Shown here in pieces: positions 1 to 8,491 of a DNA stretch of 64,000 nucleotides; the stretch's first letter is position 1; every line of letters starts with the position of its first letter. The position numbers and the translations under genes were made by a program. Source of the stretch: Candidatus Epilinea brevis (GTDB taxonomy: Bacteria > Chloroflexota > Anaerolineae > Epilineales > Epilineaceae). The stretch is taken from positions 620,001 through 684,000 of the forward strand of contig JADJUE010000001.1 of the NCBI GenBank assembly GCA_016710785.1, read 5' to 3'. The notes beneath the pieces were generated by a model, which had not been told where the DNA came from, searched no databases, and was given only the letters and a program-made list of their open reading frames with translations.

Positions 1-2
1 AG

Positions 3-647
3 CGCCTGATGGCCAGGCTGAGCGACGGGAGTTTGTTGGTGGTTGGGGGTCGGATGTGGATTGACGTCTATGACTTTCGCCTCGGTTGGCAGGAGGCTGG
101 CGTAAAACGGATCCATGAGTCGGCCATCTTGATGCCGGGACAAAGCCAGTTCAAGCAGCTAGGCTCTACCCAAGCCCAATTCACGCGGCAGTACGGACAA
201 CTGTTGGCCCTCCCAAGCGGCAAGGCAGTAGCGATTGGCGGCGTTGTTGATGAAGTGAACAGACATATCCACAACACTCTGGCTGTTGAGATCTTTGACC
301 CTCAGATGGGCACCTGGACACCGCGCGGATTCATGTCCGATTATCGGACCTTCGGCGCGAGTCAATGGGTCAGAGACGATGTACTTCTTATGGCCGGTGG
401 TGCGAGCTTGGCCCCCGACGTCTCACGCCAAAGTGCCGACCTCCTCGACCTCGCTACCGGCCGCTGGTATGAGGCCGGCCCCATGAGCGCCCCCCGCGTC
501 GGCGCCGCCTCCGTGCGCCTGGCCGACGGGCGCATCCTCGTCATCGGCGGGGATGAGGAAGGGACCGCCGAGATCTTCTCCGTTGGACCCCTCACCACGG
601 TGAGTACGCTCCACCTCCCCTGGGCGGGGAGCCGCCCACGCCGCTGA
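3..647 (+). CDS. Kelch/galactose-oxidase-type propeller protein, 3' fragment
   Basis: The reading frame is open at the left edge, so the true start lies outside the window; the first in-window ATG is at 9. The roughly 212 visible residues hold kelch-like blades, each with a hydrophobic strand ending in GG: LLVVGG near the start, VAIGGV, LLMAGG and ILVIGG near the end. Each is preceded by a conserved LxxG or LADGR turn, and a W of the TGRWY or GTWTP kind follows. This is the pattern of kelch propellers in secreted carbohydrate-binding or galactose-oxidase-like proteins. No catalytic residues can be assigned and no LP-type tail is present. The function is unknown beyond a beta-propeller fold. 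A GC-rich hairpin follows the stop. Confidence 0.6.
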   Translation, partial: RLMARLSDGSLLVVGGRMWIDVYDFRLGWQEAGVKRIHESAILMPGQSQFKQLGSTQAQFTRQYGQLLALPSGKAVAIGGVVDEVNRHIHNTLAVEIFDPQMGTWTPRGFMSDYRTFGASQWVRDDVLLMAGGASLAPDVSRQSADLLDLATGRWYEAGPMSAPRVGAASVRLADGRILVIGGDEEGTAEIFSVGPLTTVSTLHLPWAGSRPRR

Positions 648-680
648 GACCCTTGGCTGGGCCGGTCAAAGCCCCCAACC

Positions 681-710
681 GCTCCCGGGCGCACCGTGCT
701 CGCCGGGAGC
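681..710. terminator. GC-rich hairpin after the kelch fragment
   Basis: GCTCCCGGGCG at 681-691 can pair with CGCCGGGAGC at 701-710, with one bulged base and a loop of about 9 nt. It lies 34 bases after the kelch stop and before the subtilase. There is no T-run, so it is at best a weak terminator or a structured spacer. The rest of 648-943 shows no convincing gene. Confidence 0.35.
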
Positions 711-943
711 GGCCGCTGCCGCTGCACCGCCACCGCAGTGCTCGCCGCCAGCGGCCTCCCGGGGCATGGGACAGACCTCCGCCACAACTGGCCCCGGCGC
801 CGATTCCAGCTACACTCCGCAGCGCGTCGCGCGACCGGCTGAACGCCCGCGCGTCACGCTCTCGAGGCCCCTAGCGTCCTAGGGAGTTGGCGATCCGCCG
901 CAGCCGATCCACGTCCGCTCTACGCCCCGTCGAGGAGGCAGCC

Positions 944-3900
944 ATGTCGCAGAGTCCGATCCGCCTAGCCCTCCGTCCCGCCCTGCCCTTGCTGCTGGGC
1001 GCGCTGCTCCTCCTGGGCGGCCTCAGCCCCGCGGGAGCGCTGCCGCCCCCGCCCGTCGACGAGGCCACACCCGTCGGCAGCTGGCTGGTCCGCCTGCAGG
1101 GCCCCAGCCTGCACCAGCGGCTGACCGAGCAGCTGGGCCGGCGCGATCTGGTGGGCGCGACGCTGCCGCCGCCGGCCGAGCTCAAGGCCATGGAAGACGC
1201 CGTGCGGCGCGGGCAGGAGCCGGTGCTGCGCGCCATCCGGCGGCTGGGCGGGCGGACGATCAGCCGCTACGCCGCCTCCGTCAACGGCCTCCTCGTCCAC
1301 GCCACCGCGGCGCAGAGCGCGCTGATCGCCCGCCTGCCGGGCGTCCTGGAGGTCGAGGCGGCGCCCATCGTGCGGCCAGAGCTGGGCACCTCGGCGCCCC
1401 ATGTGGGCGCGCGGCGCCTGGCGCAGGAGCTGGGTGTCAACGGCACCGGCTCGGTGGTGGCCGTCATCGACACCGGTGTGGACTACACCCATGCCCACCT
1501 CGGCGGCCCCGGCGATCCGGCGGCCTTCCAGTTCGCCTCCGGCGGCGGTAACGGCGAGCGCGTCGACGACAAGTGGCAGGACAAGCTGCTCCTGCCCAAC
1601 AGCAAGGTCATCGGCGGCTACGACTTCGTCGGGCCGCGCTACAACCCGCCGCATATCTGCACCGACGTGATGATGGGCGCCGGGCAATGCACCAACATCC
1701 CCGAGCCCGACCCCGATCCGCTCGACGCCGGCGGCCACGGCACCCACGTGTCCGGCATCATCGCCGGCGCCGCCATCCCGGCCATCCCCGACGGCATCGC
1801 GCCGGGCGCCCAGATCGTGGGGCTCAAGCTCTACGGCACCAACGGCGGTGACGAGGCGGCGGATGTGCTGGTGGACGCCATCGAATGGACCTACCGGGTC
1901 AACGTGAAGATCGAGGACCGCGGCGTCCTGCCGCCGCAGGTGGATGCCATCAACATCAGCCTGGGCGAGAACTGGGGCCAGGGCAGCCGCCTCTTCGACG
2001 AGGCCGTGTCCAGCGCCACCGACAACGGCGTGATCGTGGTCGCCTCGGCCGGCAACGCCGGCGACCAGCCCTTCGTCGTCGGCGCGCCCTCGGCCTCGCC
2101 GCGCATCCTGTCGGTGGCCAGCACCGTGCCGCCGGCCTTCGCCATGATGGTGGAGGCGCGCTGGGCGGACCAGAAGGCCGATTACCCGGCGGTGGACAGC
2201 ACCGTCGCCGCTCTGGCGGGACGCGCGCCCATCGACGCCGCCCTGGCCTTCATGGGCCGGGCCTGCAACGGCGACGCCATCGAGCAGGATGTCTCCGAGA
2301 AGGTGGCCCTGGTGGCCCGCGGCGACTGCGTGTTCCCCGAGAAGATCCTCAACGCGCAGAAGGCCGGGGCCATCGCCGTGCTGGTCTTCACCAACCAGAA
2401 CGCCCGCACCCCGATGGGCGGCGACAGCGCGGGCATCGACATCGCCGCGGTGATGATCGACAACGCCCCGGGCCTGGCCCTGCGGGATCTCCTGCTGGCC
2501 GGAACCGAGGTGGCGGTGCGGATGGACCCCAGCACGGTGAAGCTGGATGAGAGCATTGCCGACGCGGTCTCGGGCTTCAGCTCCCGCGGGCCCTCCAAGA
2601 ACGGCGCGCTCAAGCCGGACATCGCCGCGCCGGGCTCCAGCATCAACTCCGGACGCATGGGCTCAGGCACCGGCGGGGTGTCCTTCAGCGGCACCTCCAT
2701 GGCCGGCCCGATGGTGGCGGGCACGGCGGCCCTGATGCAGCACCGCAACCGCAAGCAGAATCTGGGCCTTGGCGCCGCCGACCTGGGGGCGATGCTGATG
2801 AACTACTCCCGCCCGGTGATCTACCAGGATCCGGTCACCCGCGCCCCGATCACCGCGGTGCGCCAGGGCGCCGGACTGGTGGACATCTGGCGCGCGGGCA
2901 CGGCGCAGTTCGTGGCCCGCGCCGGCGACATCGCCAGCATCAACCTGGGGGCGATGGCCCTCAGCGCGCCGGCCACCTTCCGTCAGACGGTGACCGTCAA
3001 GCCCCTGGACAAGGCCGCGCCGATGCGGCTGGCCCTGGCTTTGGACCGCCCGGGCGACACGGGCTTCGGGCCGGCGGTCAAGGTGACCTTGCCCAAGAGC
3101 CCGATGACGATCGCTCCCGGTGAGACGGTCAGCTTCGATGTGGTCTTCGATGTGGACCCGGCGGCCCTGCCGGACTGGACGCTGTACCCCAGCCCGCTGG
3201 TCAGCGATCCGGGCCCCATCGCCGCCCACGAGGTGCAGGGTCATGTGCTGATCACCCCGATCGATGACCAGGGCCAGCCCCTGGCCGACGTGCCGCAGGC
3301 CTCCGTGCCCTTTTACTTGCTGCCGCGCAAGGCCTCGGATTTCAGCGCCCAGCCGTTGGCGGCGGCGCTCAGCGACACGGTCAACGCCATCCGCCTGAGC
3401 AACGACGGCCTGCCGGGCACGGCGGAGCTCTTCGCCGTGCCGCGCGTAGGGCTGGTGGCGGAGACGGATCGCCAGCCCTCAGCAGCCGAAGATGCCGACG
3501 AGCCGGAGGTGCTGCGCGAGCTCGACCTTCGGCGCGTGGGGCTGCGCCTCGAGCCGGGCGCGGAAGGCAGCGGACCGCTGCTGTCGGTGGCCATCGCCCG
3601 CCACGAGACGGCGGCCATCGCCCATGTCACCAACCTGGCGGTGTACATCGACGCGGACCGCGACGGCAAGACGGACCACGTGCTGCGCGAGGCGGTCGGG
3701 GGCAGTCCGGTGCAGGTGGTCACGGAGTATGCCGGTTGGGATCCCACGCTGAACGAGGGCCGCGGCGAGATCATCTCGGGCACCCTGAAGACGGATCTGG
3801 CCGCGCACCGCAGCGACCAGCACACGCGGCTGTCGGTGCTGACGGCGCCGGCGGCGGGCCTGGGCATAGGGGAGCAAGGCAGCTTCGCCTTCCACGTGGT

Positions 3901-4261
3901 CGCGACGCCCTTGAACGAGGACTGGCTCTCCCCGCCGCATCCCAAGACGGTGGCCCAGAGCGACGTGGCCCCCGACGGCGCCGACCAGGCGGACGGCCCG
4001 CGCTACGTCTTCAACCTCGCGGACATGGCCCGCATCCCGGCCGCCTGGTCGCTGCGGCTGCCGGACGAGAGCGGGTCGGCACGGGGATCGATCGCCCTCG
4101 GCCGCGGCCCGGGCGAGACGGATTACAGCTGGCTGCTGGCCTACCCGGGCAACGACTTCGCGACGACCAAGGGGCAGATCCAGGTGCTGGAACCCGGACG
4201 AAACGGGCCGGTGTACCTGCCGCTGCTGTCCAGGATGGCCCACCTGATGGAGGGGCCTTAG
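944..4261 (+). CDS. Secreted S8 family serine peptidase (subtilase) with PA domain
   Basis: The protein is a 1105-residue secreted subtilisin-type endopeptidase. ATG 944 is preferred over the frame's earlier ATG at 887 because GAGGAGG lies just upstream and the protein then begins with a signal peptide (charged start, long Leu/Ala core, A-x-A-like end near residue 34). An I9-like propeptide fills about residues 45-140. The catalytic triad is visible: D176 in VVAVIDTG, H265 in GGHGTHV and S585 in GTSMAGP. A protease-associated (PA) domain is inserted at about 425-525 (VALVARGDCVFPEK), and an Fn3-like tail follows. The extreme C-terminus carries VYLPLLSR, the LP motif shared by many secreted proteins here. 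It is a lone gene. The substrate is unknown, but extracellular protein degradation is the obvious role. Confidence 0.92.
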   Translation: MSQSPIRLALRPALPLLLGALLLLGGLSPAGALPPPPVDEATPVGSWLVRLQGPSLHQRLTEQLGRRDLVGATLPPPAELKAMEDAVRRGQEPVLRAIRRLGGRTISRYAASVNGLLVHATAAQSALIARLPGVLEVEAAPIVRPELGTSAPHVGARRLAQELGVNGTGSVVAVIDTGVDYTHAHLGGPGDPAAFQFASGGGNGERVDDKWQDKLLLPNSKVIGGYDFVGPRYNPPHICTDVMMGAGQCTNIPEPDPDPLDAGGHGTHVSGIIAGAAIPAIPDGIAPGAQIVGLKLYGTNGGDEAADVLVDAIEWTYRVNVKIEDRGVLPPQVDAINISLGENWGQGSRLFDEAVSSATDNGVIVVASAGNAGDQPFVVGAPSASPRILSVASTVPPAFAMMVEARWADQKADYPAVDSTVAALAGRAPIDAALAFMGRACNGDAIEQDVSEKVALVARGDCVFPEKILNAQKAGAIAVLVFTNQNARTPMGGDSAGIDIAAVMIDNAPGLALRDLLLAGTEVAVRMDPSTVKLDESIADAVSGFSSRGPSKNGALKPDIAAPGSSINSGRMGSGTGGVSFSGTSMAGPMVAGTAALMQHRNRKQNLGLGAADLGAMLMNYSRPVIYQDPVTRAPITAVRQGAGLVDIWRAGTAQFVARAGDIASINLGAMALSAPATFRQTVTVKPLDKAAPMRLALALDRPGDTGFGPAVKVTLPKSPMTIAPGETVSFDVVFDVDPAALPDWTLYPSPLVSDPGPIAAHEVQGHVLITPIDDQGQPLADVPQASVPFYLLPRKASDFSAQPLAAALSDTVNAIRLSNDGLPGTAELFAVPRVGLVAETDRQPSAAEDADEPEVLRELDLRRVGLRLEPGAEGSGPLLSVAIARHETAAIAHVTNLAVYIDADRDGKTDHVLREAVGGSPVQVVTEYAGWDPTLNEGRGEIISGTLKTDLAAHRSDQHTRLSVLTAPAAGLGIGEQGSFAFHVVATPLNEDWLSPPHPKTVAQSDVAPDGADQADGPRYVFNLADMARIPAAWSLRLPDESGSARGSIALGRGPGETDYSWLLAYPGNDFATTKGQIQVLEPGRNGPVYLPLLSRMAHLMEGP

Positions 4262-4437
4262 GCCTAGGACCGCCGACTTCAGGAGTCGTAAGGGGATGGG
4301 CGTCGTCGATTCCTGGACCGTCAGGCGTCGCGCACGTGCGGCCGCGTTCCCGCCGGAACATGAAACGGCGGCTGGAACGCGGCGCACCTTCATAGCAGCA
4401 GGCTCGGGGCCGGTGGTGTTCACAAGGAGAGCGGACG

Positions 4438-4821
4438 ATGGCGCGGGTATTGGGCGTAGGCGGCATATTCTTCAAGGCGCAGGATCAGGCGGCGCTGGTT
4501 GGCTGGTATCGCGACGTCCTCGGCCTCAACATGATGGACTGGGGCGGCGCCTTCTTGACGCCGGAGGCGATGGCCGCCCATCCCGGCGCCGGCACGGTGT
4601 TCAGCCCCTTCCAGGCTGACACGGACTACATGCTGCCGTCGACCAAGGAATTCATGATCAACCTCGCGGTCGACGACCTCGACGGCGTGCTGGCACGCTG
4701 CGCGGAGCATGGGGTCACGCCGCTGAAGCTGTTCGCGGACGAGTTCAATGGCCGATTCGCCCACATCATGGATCCGGAAGGCACCAAGATCGAACTCTGG
4801 CAACCGCGGCCGGTCGGCTGA
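4438..4821 (+). CDS. VOC (glyoxalase/dioxygenase) superfamily protein
   Basis: This is a 127-residue single-domain protein with the paired beta-alpha-beta-beta-beta arrangement of the vicinal oxygen chelate superfamily. It begins GVGGIFFKAQD, continues with LVGWYRDVLGL, and ends with the typical HIMDPEGTKIELWQP metal-ligand strand. Glu in IELWQ and His in AHIMD are candidate metal ligands. A good ribosome site (AAGGAGAG) lies 6 bases before ATG 4438. Proteins of this size act as glyoxalase-like, bleomycin-resistance-like or unknown enzymes, and the substrate cannot be named. It is cytoplasmic, with no operon partner; the lipoprotein gene downstream starts 13 bases later in another frame. Confidence 0.85.
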   Translation: MARVLGVGGIFFKAQDQAALVGWYRDVLGLNMMDWGGAFLTPEAMAAHPGAGTVFSPFQADTDYMLPSTKEFMINLAVDDLDGVLARCAEHGVTPLKLFADEFNGRFAHIMDPEGTKIELWQPRPVG

Positions 4822-4834
4822 TCGGTCGACGTAC

Positions 4835-5394
4835 ATGCGCTCGAAAGTCCAACTCCGTAGTGAGCATCCCCTCCTGGTCCAACTGGGCCTAGGGCAACCG
4901 CGCCTTGCGCTCAATGATCGCCACCACTGCCTCCCTGCGGGGGCTGTCGTCTGTCGGTCGGTAATCGTTTCGCTGCTCGCGATCGGCTTGGCCGGCTGTG
5001 CCCGGGCCACCGACGGTCCGGCCCGGCCAGCGCCCTATTGGCCGCGGTATGATGAGGTCGTGTCCCTGGGAACCGTGGAACCGGATCTGCCCGTACCGGA
5101 TCTCACCCCCGCACCGACGCCGATGTTGGCGCAAGCGTTTGAGATCGGCACTCCGGCATCCAGTTCCGCCGAAGGGGGTGATGCCACACCCTGGGCTTGC
5201 GGGATCTTCACGCCCATCGACTTCGATGGCAGCTACTGGATCCCCGTAGCGCAATCGGCCGATCCTGGACGGGGGGGGGGGGGGGGGGCGGGTGGCTCGT
5301 CGATGATCAGACGCTCGAGTTTCGAACGTCGACCGGCTTCGTGGCGCGGCTGAGGAGGCAGGATCAGGCGACATGGTTTTGGATGTGCCAATGA
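4835..5394 (+). CDS. Putative lipoprotein interrupted at a G18 homopolymer
   Basis: A hydrophobic stretch ending in the lipobox LAGC (cysteine near 5000) suggests a lipid-anchored exported protein. A Pro-rich mature part follows (LPVPDLTPAPTPML), then a folded-looking segment (IFTPIDFDGSYWIPV). The frame runs into 18 consecutive G at 5271-5288. In the actual frame it continues as low-quality sequence to 5353. Shifted by one base, it continues as a plausible C-terminus (WLVDDQTLEFRTSTGF) ending in TGA at 5392-5394. One extra G, or two fewer, would join the two parts. ATG 4835 gives a long 42-residue stretch before the lipobox, so the start is uncertain. No family is recognised. It could be phase-variable, broken, or an assembly error. 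Confidence 0.5.
5271..5288. repeat. G18 mononucleotide tract inside a coding region
   Basis: Eighteen uninterrupted G residues lie between the two halves of the putative lipoprotein. Such tracts mutate in length by slipped-strand mispairing and are known phase-variation switches in other bacteria. They are also a classic place for sequencing errors. The reading frames on the two sides differ by one base. Confidence 0.9.
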
Positions 5395-5395
5395 A

Positions 5396-5417
5396 GTAGG
5401 GGCGGGACCGCCCCTAC
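5396..5417. terminator. Perfect GTAGGGGCGG palindrome between convergent genes
   Basis: GTAGGGGCGG at 5396-5405 is followed after two bases by its exact complement CCGCCCCTAC at 5408-5417. It sits between the lipoprotein (plus) and the XRE gene (minus) and overlaps the last codons of the latter. A symmetrical 10-bp stem could end transcription from both sides, although no T-run flanks it. The same sequence recurs at 14420-14601, 25683-25692 and 39611-39620, so it is also a dispersed repeat family. Confidence 0.55.
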
Positions 5418-5644
5418 GATGGATTCACGTTGGACTGACTGATCGTCCCGACCGTGCGCCCCGAGGCATCGACCACCTCCAGCCGCAACCGTAGACCCAG
5501 CCCTTCAACGATGGCCTCCAGCGTCGACACCCTCCAGTCCGATCGGCGCTCGGCCTTGCTCAGATCGGACTGCGACATGCCGATCCGCGCCGCGAGCGCC
5601 GCCTGGCTGAGACCCACCTGCCGTCGAAGGTCGCCCAACGCCAA
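5414..5644 (-). CDS. XRE-family helix-turn-helix regulator (antitoxin-like)
   Basis: This is a 76-residue DNA-binding protein. LRRQVGLSQAALAARIG and MSQSDLSKAERRSDWRVSTL form the XRE helix-turn-helix, and a short beta-rich tail (LRLRLEVVDASGRTV) follows, as in HigA-like antitoxins. The listed start is TTG 5644 and has no ribosome site. The same frame continues upstream to a TGA (5669-5671) that ends the preceding small gene. An ATG overlapping that stop (ATGA, 5671-5673) lies one frame away. The N-terminus may therefore be damaged, or translated by coupling and a frameshift. It probably represses its own operon through the palindrome on the -10 box at 5880-5895. Confidence 0.7.
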   Translation of the reverse strand: MALGDLRRQVGLSQAALAARIGMSQSDLSKAERRSDWRVSTLEAIVEGLGLRLRLEVVDASGRTVGTISQSNVNPS

Positions 5645-5668
5645 GGCCGGTGACGGTGCGGGTAACCT

Positions 5669-5863
5669 TCATGATGCGCGATCCAGCGCGCCAAAGGGGC
5701 TGGTAGGATTCGCACGCATAGTCGCACAGGGGATGGCCTTGGCCAGCGGCTGCCAGTCGTGCAGGTCTCCGCGATCCAGCAGGTCATCGATCGCGGCGTC
5801 GCCCAAGGCGGTCACAGCGGCATCATCGGGGTATGCAAGGTGACGGTGGATCATGTCGCTCAT
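5669..5863 (-). CDS. Small hypothetical protein upstream of the XRE gene
   Basis: This 64-residue acidic, helical-looking protein starts at ATG 5863, which has a GAGG ribosome site 7 bases upstream; an in-frame GTG at 5875 is less likely. The core reads AIDDLLDRGDLHDWQPLAKAI. It lies directly upstream of, and in the same frame as, the XRE gene, and its TGA stop overlaps an ATG. No family can be named. A gene of this size paired with an XRE regulator is often the toxin or an accessory component of a toxin-antitoxin operon, but nothing in the sequence identifies an active site. Confidence 0.5.
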   Translation of the reverse strand: MSDMIHRHLAYPDDAAVTALGDAAIDDLLDRGDLHDWQPLAKAIPCATMRANPTSPFGALDRAS

Positions 5864-5879
5864 AATCATCCTCACGGAT

Positions 5880-5912
5880 AGTGATTCTATTCACTTGCGG
5901 GAATGCCGGCAA
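5880..5912 (-). promoter_or_regulatory. Promoter and operator of the small-gene/XRE operon
   Basis: On the minus strand, TTGCCG (5907-5912) and TAGAAT (5884-5889) are separated by exactly 17 bases, a good sigma-70-type promoter. The inverted repeat AGTGA-N6-TCACT (5880-5895) covers the -10 box, the usual place for an autoregulatory XRE operator. The small gene starts 21 bases beyond the -10 box. Confidence 0.6.
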
Positions 5913-6062
5913 TTGTCCGGCGCCGTACGCATGGTGATGTCAGCGATGCTCGCAGCCCCCGCCAGGCTGTCCCCAGCGATCTCCGCCCTATCCTGCCCCT
6001 CGTCCCCGCCGTTCTGCTGGGCGAATCACCGGCGCATCGGCGCAGCCCCCCGCGAGCCAGCC

Positions 6063-8030
6063 ATGAACCCGCTCCTGCCCTTTCGCCGCGACGCCCGTCT
6101 TGTTCGCTCCTGTGGTCGCAGGGCCATGGCCATCGGCGTCCTGGCCCTGGCGACGGCCCTCGGCGGACGGCCCGGCGTCGCCCACCGGCCGTCGCCCACC
6201 GCCGCGGCCCAGGCCCGCCCCAACATCGTCCTGGTGATGGCCGACGACCTGGACCAGCTGCTGGGCACGATGGAACACACGCCCCACATCAACCGCCTGC
6301 TGCGGGACGCGGGCATCAGCCTGGAGCGCTACCTCATTACCGACAGCCTCTGCTGCCCCTCGCGCACCACCTACCTGCGCGGCCAGTACCCCCATAACCA
6401 CGGGGTGCTGACCAACACCGCGCCGGACGGCGGCTACGAGAAGATGGACAGCCTGGGCCTGGAGGCTTCCACCGTGGCCACCTGGCTGCGGGAGGCCGGC
6501 TACCGCACGGGTTTCGCCGGCAAGTACGTCAACGGCTTCCCACTCAAGGACGACCTGCTGCATATCCCGCCCGGCTGGGACCATTGGGCCAGCCCCATGC
6601 GCGGCAACGCCTACGCCTCCTACAACTACACCTTGAACGTGGACGGCAAGCAGGAGGCCCATGGCGAGGCGGAGGCGGACCACATCACGGACGTGCTGGC
6701 GGGGCATGCTCGCGCCTTCCTGAAAGACCTGACGGAAACCGCGAGCCCCTTCTTCCTGATGGTCACGCCCTACGCGCCGCACAGCCCGTCAGACCCGGCC
6801 CCCCGCCATGCGGCGCTCTTCCCCGACGCCCAGGTGCCGCGCACGCCGGCCTTCAACGAGGCCGACATGAGCGACAAGCCGCCGCCCCTGCGCCTGCGCG
6901 CGGCCTTGACCGACGCGCAGATCGCCGAAGCGGACGCGCTCTACCGCAAGCGGCTGCAGGCCATGCAGGCGGTGGACGAGATGGTGGCCGCCCTGGTCGC
7001 CGACCTGGACGCTTCGGGGGAGTTGGCCGACACCCTCTTCATCTTCACCAGCGACAACGGCTACCACCTGGGCCAGCACCGCCTGCCGGAGGGCAAGGCC
7101 ATGGCCTACGAGGAGGACATCCGCGTGCCCTTCTACGCCCGCGGGCCGGGCATCGCCGCCGGCGGCAAGGACGACGCGCACCTGGTGGCCAACATCGACC
7201 TGGCGCCCACGCTCGCGCAGATCGCCGGCGCCCAGGTGCCGGACTTCGTCGACGGCCGCTCCTTCAGCTGGCTGCTGGGCCATGGGGAGCCCCCGGTCAC
7301 CTGGCGGCAGGCGCTGCTGGTGGAGCAGTATCCGCTGGGCTCGCCGGCCGGCGGGGATCCGGATCCACTGGACTCACCTGCCCGAGGCAATCCCGATCCG
7401 TTGGGCTCAAGCACGGCCAGAGTGCTGGACCCGCAGGTCCAATCGTCCGACGCCGGCCTGCTGGAACCGATCGAAGGGACCGATCGTCTGCTGATGGCGG
7501 CGGAGCGGCAGCCGGCGCGGCCAAGCAGGACCGGGACCGGACCAGGGCTCGGACCAGACCTCGGGCTCGGCTCCCGCCCGGACCAGAGCAGCGCGCCGGC
7601 CCCGCTGTACATCGCCCTGCGCGACGCGCGCTATACCTACATCGAGCATCGCTCCGGCGCGACCGAGCTCTACGACAACATAAGCGACCCCTACCAGCTC
7701 GAGAGCCAGTCTCGCCGGGCGCCGCCCGAGCAGCTGGGGGCCCTCAGCGCCTGGGTGCGGGCGCTACAGGCCTGCGCCGGCGAGGGCTGCCGGCGGGTGG
7801 AGGACGCGGGGCCGGGGGGCGCGGCGACGGCGACGGTGGCGGCGACGGCGGGCACGGAGCCCACGACAGCCGCGGCGACAGCCACCGCCCCGAACGCCAC
7901 GGCCACGACCTCGGGTATCCCCACGGCCGTGGCGACCCCGTCGGTCACGCCGACAGCAACCGCAACGGCCGACGACGGTTATCGGGTGTATCTGCCGCTG
8001 GTCTCCGTGGGCCTGCGCGGGGGTCAATAG
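6063..8030 (+). CDS. Secreted sulfatase with Thr-rich linker and LP motif
   Basis: This 655-residue member of the alkaline-phosphatase-like sulfatase family hydrolyses sulfate esters, probably on polysaccharides. The signal peptide ends near VAHRPS. RPNIVLVMADDLD supplies the first metal-binding aspartates. C97-C-P-S-R is the CxPSR signature whose first Cys is converted to formylglycine. TSDNGYHLGQH is the second metal site. A low-complexity Gly/Pro/Asp/Ser insert (about 425-520) splits the C-terminal subdomain, which resumes with the typical ELYDNISDPYQLES. A Thr/Ala-rich linker then leads to the tail motif VYLPLVSV. Start 6063 is chosen because it puts the signal peptide at the N-terminus; the frame stays open upstream to 5853. 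Substrate is unknown. Confidence 0.9.
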   Translation: MNPLLPFRRDARLVRSCGRRAMAIGVLALATALGGRPGVAHRPSPTAAAQARPNIVLVMADDLDQLLGTMEHTPHINRLLRDAGISLERYLITDSLCCPSRTTYLRGQYPHNHGVLTNTAPDGGYEKMDSLGLEASTVATWLREAGYRTGFAGKYVNGFPLKDDLLHIPPGWDHWASPMRGNAYASYNYTLNVDGKQEAHGEAEADHITDVLAGHARAFLKDLTETASPFFLMVTPYAPHSPSDPAPRHAALFPDAQVPRTPAFNEADMSDKPPPLRLRAALTDAQIAEADALYRKRLQAMQAVDEMVAALVADLDASGELADTLFIFTSDNGYHLGQHRLPEGKAMAYEEDIRVPFYARGPGIAAGGKDDAHLVANIDLAPTLAQIAGAQVPDFVDGRSFSWLLGHGEPPVTWRQALLVEQYPLGSPAGGDPDPLDSPARGNPDPLGSSTARVLDPQVQSSDAGLLEPIEGTDRLLMAAERQPARPSRTGTGPGLGPDLGLGSRPDQSSAPAPLYIALRDARYTYIEHRSGATELYDNISDPYQLESQSRRAPPEQLGALSAWVRALQACAGEGCRRVEDAGPGGAATATVAATAGTEPTTAAATATAPNATATTSGIPTAVATPSVTPTATATADDGYRVYLPLVSVGLRGGQ

Positions 8031-8046
8031 GGCTCAGCCGAGGGGC

Positions 8047-8075
8047 TTGTGCCCCACCGGACATCCGACTATCAT
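8047..8075 (+). promoter_or_regulatory. Promoter of the MNT-HEPN pair
   Basis: TTGTGC (8047-8052) and TATCAT (8070-8075) are spaced by 17 bases, and the start codon of the nucleotidyltransferase follows 18 bases after the -10 box, leaving a leader of only about 10 nt. Confidence 0.5.
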
Positions 8076-8092
8076 GGTCCCGGCACCCACCC

Positions 8093-8491
8093 ATGCAAGC
8101 CCCCATCCAGTCGCCGACCGCCGCCAACTTGACGCCCGCCCAGCGAGACGCCTACCGCGCGATCCTCGCCCGGCAGGCCACGGCGCGTCACGCCGATCTC
8201 GACCAGCGCCGCGAACGGGGCTGGGCCCTAGCCCGCGACGCCGCCCGGCAATTGCGCGAGCGCTTCGGCGTTACCGAGGTATGGGCTTTCGGGTCGCTGG
8301 TGGCGGCGAGGGGCTTCCACGATCGCTCAGACATCGACCTGGCCGTGCGCGGCCTTCCGGTCGCCGTCTATCTGGACGCGATGGTCCTGCTCCTGTCACT
8401 GGACGGGGACTTCCTCTTCGATCTGGTGCGCATGGAGGACGCCTCGGAAGGGCTTCGCGAGCAGGTCCTGACCGAAGGCGCAGCACTGTGA
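8093..8491 (+). CDS. MNT-type minimal nucleotidyltransferase (antitoxin-like)
   Basis: This 132-residue protein has the nucleotidyltransferase signature G67-S68 followed by D80-x-D82 (GSLVAARGFHDRSDIDLAV), preceded by a helical N-terminus. It overlaps the following HEPN gene by 4 bases (GTGA), so the two are translationally coupled. In characterised MntA-HepT systems the MNT protein AMPylates the HEPN ribonuclease and neutralises it. Here that role is inferred from the pairing. The catalytic aspartates are present, so the enzyme may be active. ATG 8093 follows a sigma-70-like promoter by a short leader and has no strong ribosome site. Confidence 0.8.
   Translation: MQAPIQSPTAANLTPAQRDAYRAILARQATARHADLDQRRERGWALARDAARQLRERFGVTEVWAFGSLVAARGFHDRSDIDLAVRGLPVAVYLDAMVLLLSLDGDFLFDLVRMEDASEGLREQVLTEGAAL

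Noticed and set aside
653..874. 73-codon plus-strand frame between the kelch fragment and the subtilase
   Set aside because: Arg/Pro/Ala-rich, no ribosome site, overlaps a hairpin; looks like spacer.
4889..5374. Minus-strand frame ending in REAVVAIIERKARLP, reminiscent of a NUDIX-protein start
   Set aside because: Only about 15 residues resemble anything, a stop follows at once, and the rest is Arg/Pro-rich shadow of the lipoprotein gene.
6584..8090. Long plus-strand frame overlapping the sulfatase and running into the MNT gene
   Set aside because: Only its last 132 codons are a real gene (start 8093); the earlier part is a frame shadow of the sulfatase.
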